From Dermacentor variabilis (Eukaryota; Arthropoda; Arachnida; Ixodida; Ixodidae): 64,000 bases of DNA. The position numbers and the translations under genes are program-made. The stretch is taken from contig NW_027460403.1 of NCBI RefSeq assembly GCF_050947875.1, positions 22,251 to 86,250 of the forward strand, given 5' to 3'. The notes under the pieces were generated by a model. The model was not told where the DNA came from. It was given only the letters and a program-made list of their open reading frames with translations, and searched no databases. Below are positions 62,601 to 64,000 of this stretch, piece by piece (position 1 is the first letter of the stretch; each line of letters opens with the position of its first letter).

Positions 62601-64000
62601 TTTTAGCATGCGCATGCATCTTTTGGTAGACGCAGGACGCACTTTTCTGCAAAACCACACGATATGCATGCAAATGGTGCTTTTGGCAGAACGCGCGCGT
62701 GGATTTCTACCAAACGACGTGAAAAGCATGCCGATGCTGCTCTTTTTAGCATCCGCACATGGATTTGTGCGAAAGCGCGTTTTAAGCATGCGCATGCATC
62801 TTTTGGTAGACGCGGACGCAGTTTTCTGCAAAAACCACACGATAGGTATGCAAATGGTGCTTTTGGCAGAAAGCGCGCGTGGATTTCTACCAAACAACGT
62901 GAAAAGCATGCCGATGCTGCTCTTTTTAACATCCGCACATGGATTTGTGCCAAAGCGCGTTTTATGCATGCGCATGCATCTCTTTGGTAGACGGCGGACG
63001 CAGTTTTTCTGCAAAACCACACGAAATGCATGCAAATGGTGCTTTTGGCAGAACGCGCGCGTGGATTTCTACCAAACGACGTGAAAAAGCATGCCCGATG
63101 CTGCTCTTTTTAACATCCGCACATGGATTTGTGCCAAAGCGCGTTTTAGCATGCGCATGCATCTTTTGGTAGACGCGACGCAGTTTTCTGCAAAACCACA
63201 CGATAGGCATGCAAATGGTGCTTTTGGCAGAACGCGCGCGTGGATTTCTACCAAACGACGTGAAAAGCATGCCGATGCTGCTCTTTTTAGCACCCGCACA
63301 TGGATTTGTGCCAAAACGCGTTTTTAGCATGCACATGCATCTTTTTGGTAGACGCGGACGCAGTTTTCTGCAAAACCACACGATATGCATGCAAGATGGT
63401 GCTTTTGGCACAACGCGCGCGTGGATTTCTACCAAACGACGTGAAAAGCATGCCGATGCTGCTCTTTTTAGCACCCGCAACATGGATTTGTGCACAAAAC
63501 GCGTTTTAAGCATGCGCATGCATATTTTGGTAGACGCGGACGCAGTTTTCTGCAAAACCACACGATATGCATGCAAATGGTGCTTTTGGCAGAACGCGCG
63601 CGTGGATTTCTACCAAACGACGTGAAAAGCATGCCGATGCTGCTCTTTTTAGCACCCGCACATGGATTTGTGACAAAAACGCGTTTTAAGCATGCGCATG
63701 CATCTTTTGGTAGACGCGGACGCAGTTTTCTGCAAAACCACACGATATGCATGCAAAGGGTGGCTTTTGGCAGAACGCGCGCGTGGATTTCTACCAAACG
63801 ACGTGAAAAGCATGCCGATGCTGCCTCTTTTAGCATCCGCACATGGATTTGTGCCAAAGCGCGTTTTAAGCATGCGCATGCATCTTTTGGTAGACGCGGA
63901 CGCAGTTTTCTGCAAAACCACACGATAGGCATGCAAATGGTGCTTTTGGCAGGAACGCGCGCGTGGATTTCTACCAAACGACGTGAAAAGCATGCCGATG
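59601..64000 (+). repeat. Link plus block E, copy 3, to the window edge, indel-rich
   Basis: It repeats 39.6-43.7 kb about 20.05 kb later: CACCCACACATGG (59694), TTTGCTAGACG (59747), GCACGTGGATTTG (59880), TCTGCAAACCACACG (60851), GAAAAGTATGCC (61284), GTTTTGTGC (61565), AAGCAAGCGC (62068) and GTGACAAAAACG (63670). Most differences from copy 2 are private one-base insertions or deletions. The array runs off the right edge inside a monomer. Confidence 0.88.

Larger units (their letters stand above)
1..64000 (+). repeat. Satellite DNA array, 179-bp monomer, about 357 tandem copies
   Basis: A unit starting ACCACACGAT recurs at 1, 180, 359, 538, 717, 896 and 1075, and continues at 178-180 bp steps to the last base. 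Almost every base is accounted for by this unit. All copies read in the same direction and no copy is inverted. Nothing non-satellite interrupts the array, which runs off both ends of the window. Most monomers look well above 90% identical to each other; differences are mainly substitutions at recurrent diagnostic positions plus one-base indels. Tandem arrays of this size and monomer length are typical of eukaryotic constitutive heterochromatin, most often centromeric, pericentromeric or subtelomeric. The chromosomal location and species cannot be told from sequence alone. No protein-coding function is supported. Confidence 0.98.

Noticed and set aside
1..64000. A tandem-repeat protein gene encoded by the array
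   Set aside because: 179 is not divisible by three, so successive monomers are read in different frames and stops recur within two to three monomers. Substitutions show no codon pattern.
1..64000. CRISPR array
   Set aside because: There are no unique spacers between short direct repeats. The whole 179-bp unit repeats, and there are no cas genes.
1..64000. Human alpha satellite, Arabidopsis 180-bp centromere repeat or maize 180-bp knob repeat
   Set aside because: The monomer length is similar, but the sequence does not resemble what I know of these families. I could not run a database search, so the family stays unnamed.
1..64000. Ribosomal intergenic spacer sub-repeats
   Set aside because: No rRNA gene sequence or promoter-like unique segment appears anywhere in 64 kb, and spacer repeat blocks are normally far shorter.
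63900..64000. End of the array
   Set aside because: The last bases are still ordinary monomer sequence cut mid-unit, so the window simply ends inside the array.

Overview
The whole 64 kb window is one uninterrupted head-to-tail satellite array with a monomer of about 179 bp, present in roughly 357 copies. All copies lie in the same orientation. I found no unique sequence, credible gene, RNA gene, transposon insertion, telomeric repeat or CRISPR array. The many open frames on both strands are by-products of the repeat. The monomer has few stops, and 179 is not a multiple of three, so the same peptides recur every 179 bp in rotating frames until a stop is met.

A tandem array this long, with a monomer near nucleosome-repeat length and higher-order structure, is what eukaryotic centromeric, pericentromeric or subtelomeric heterochromatin looks like. 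I do not recognise the monomer as a named satellite and cannot place it in a taxon. It has about 49% GC and is rich in CpG (15 per monomer in the first copy, observed/expected about 1.4 by my count). It does not match the CENP-B box consensus.

The organisation is nested. (1) Each monomer is three diverged units of about 60 bp in a row, each with GCATGC then ATG at the same internal positions. (2) Monomers differ at a set of diagnostic positions and form ordered runs that recur as higher-order repeats, such as a 13-monomer unit in two abutting copies (6.10-8.42 and 8.42-10.75 kb) and an 8-monomer unit in two copies (28.6-31.5 kb). (3) These runs, here called A, B, H, C, G, I and E, recur in roughly the same order about every 18-20 kb. 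Pass 1 covers about 0.5-23.5 kb, pass 2 about 24.3-43.7 kb, and pass 3 about 43.7 kb to the end, where the order is more scrambled. Offsets between copies are close to whole numbers of monomers, and block ends jump in register, as unequal crossing-over would produce.

Sequence texture changes near 43.25 kb. Before it, one-base indels are rare. After it they become frequent, with dense stretches at about 43.5-47.3 and 56.4-64 kb, and many are private to one copy. This may be residual assembly or sequencing error rather than biology, and it should be settled before anything is concluded from the right third of the window. Block boundaries below were read by eye from shared variants and are good to about one monomer.
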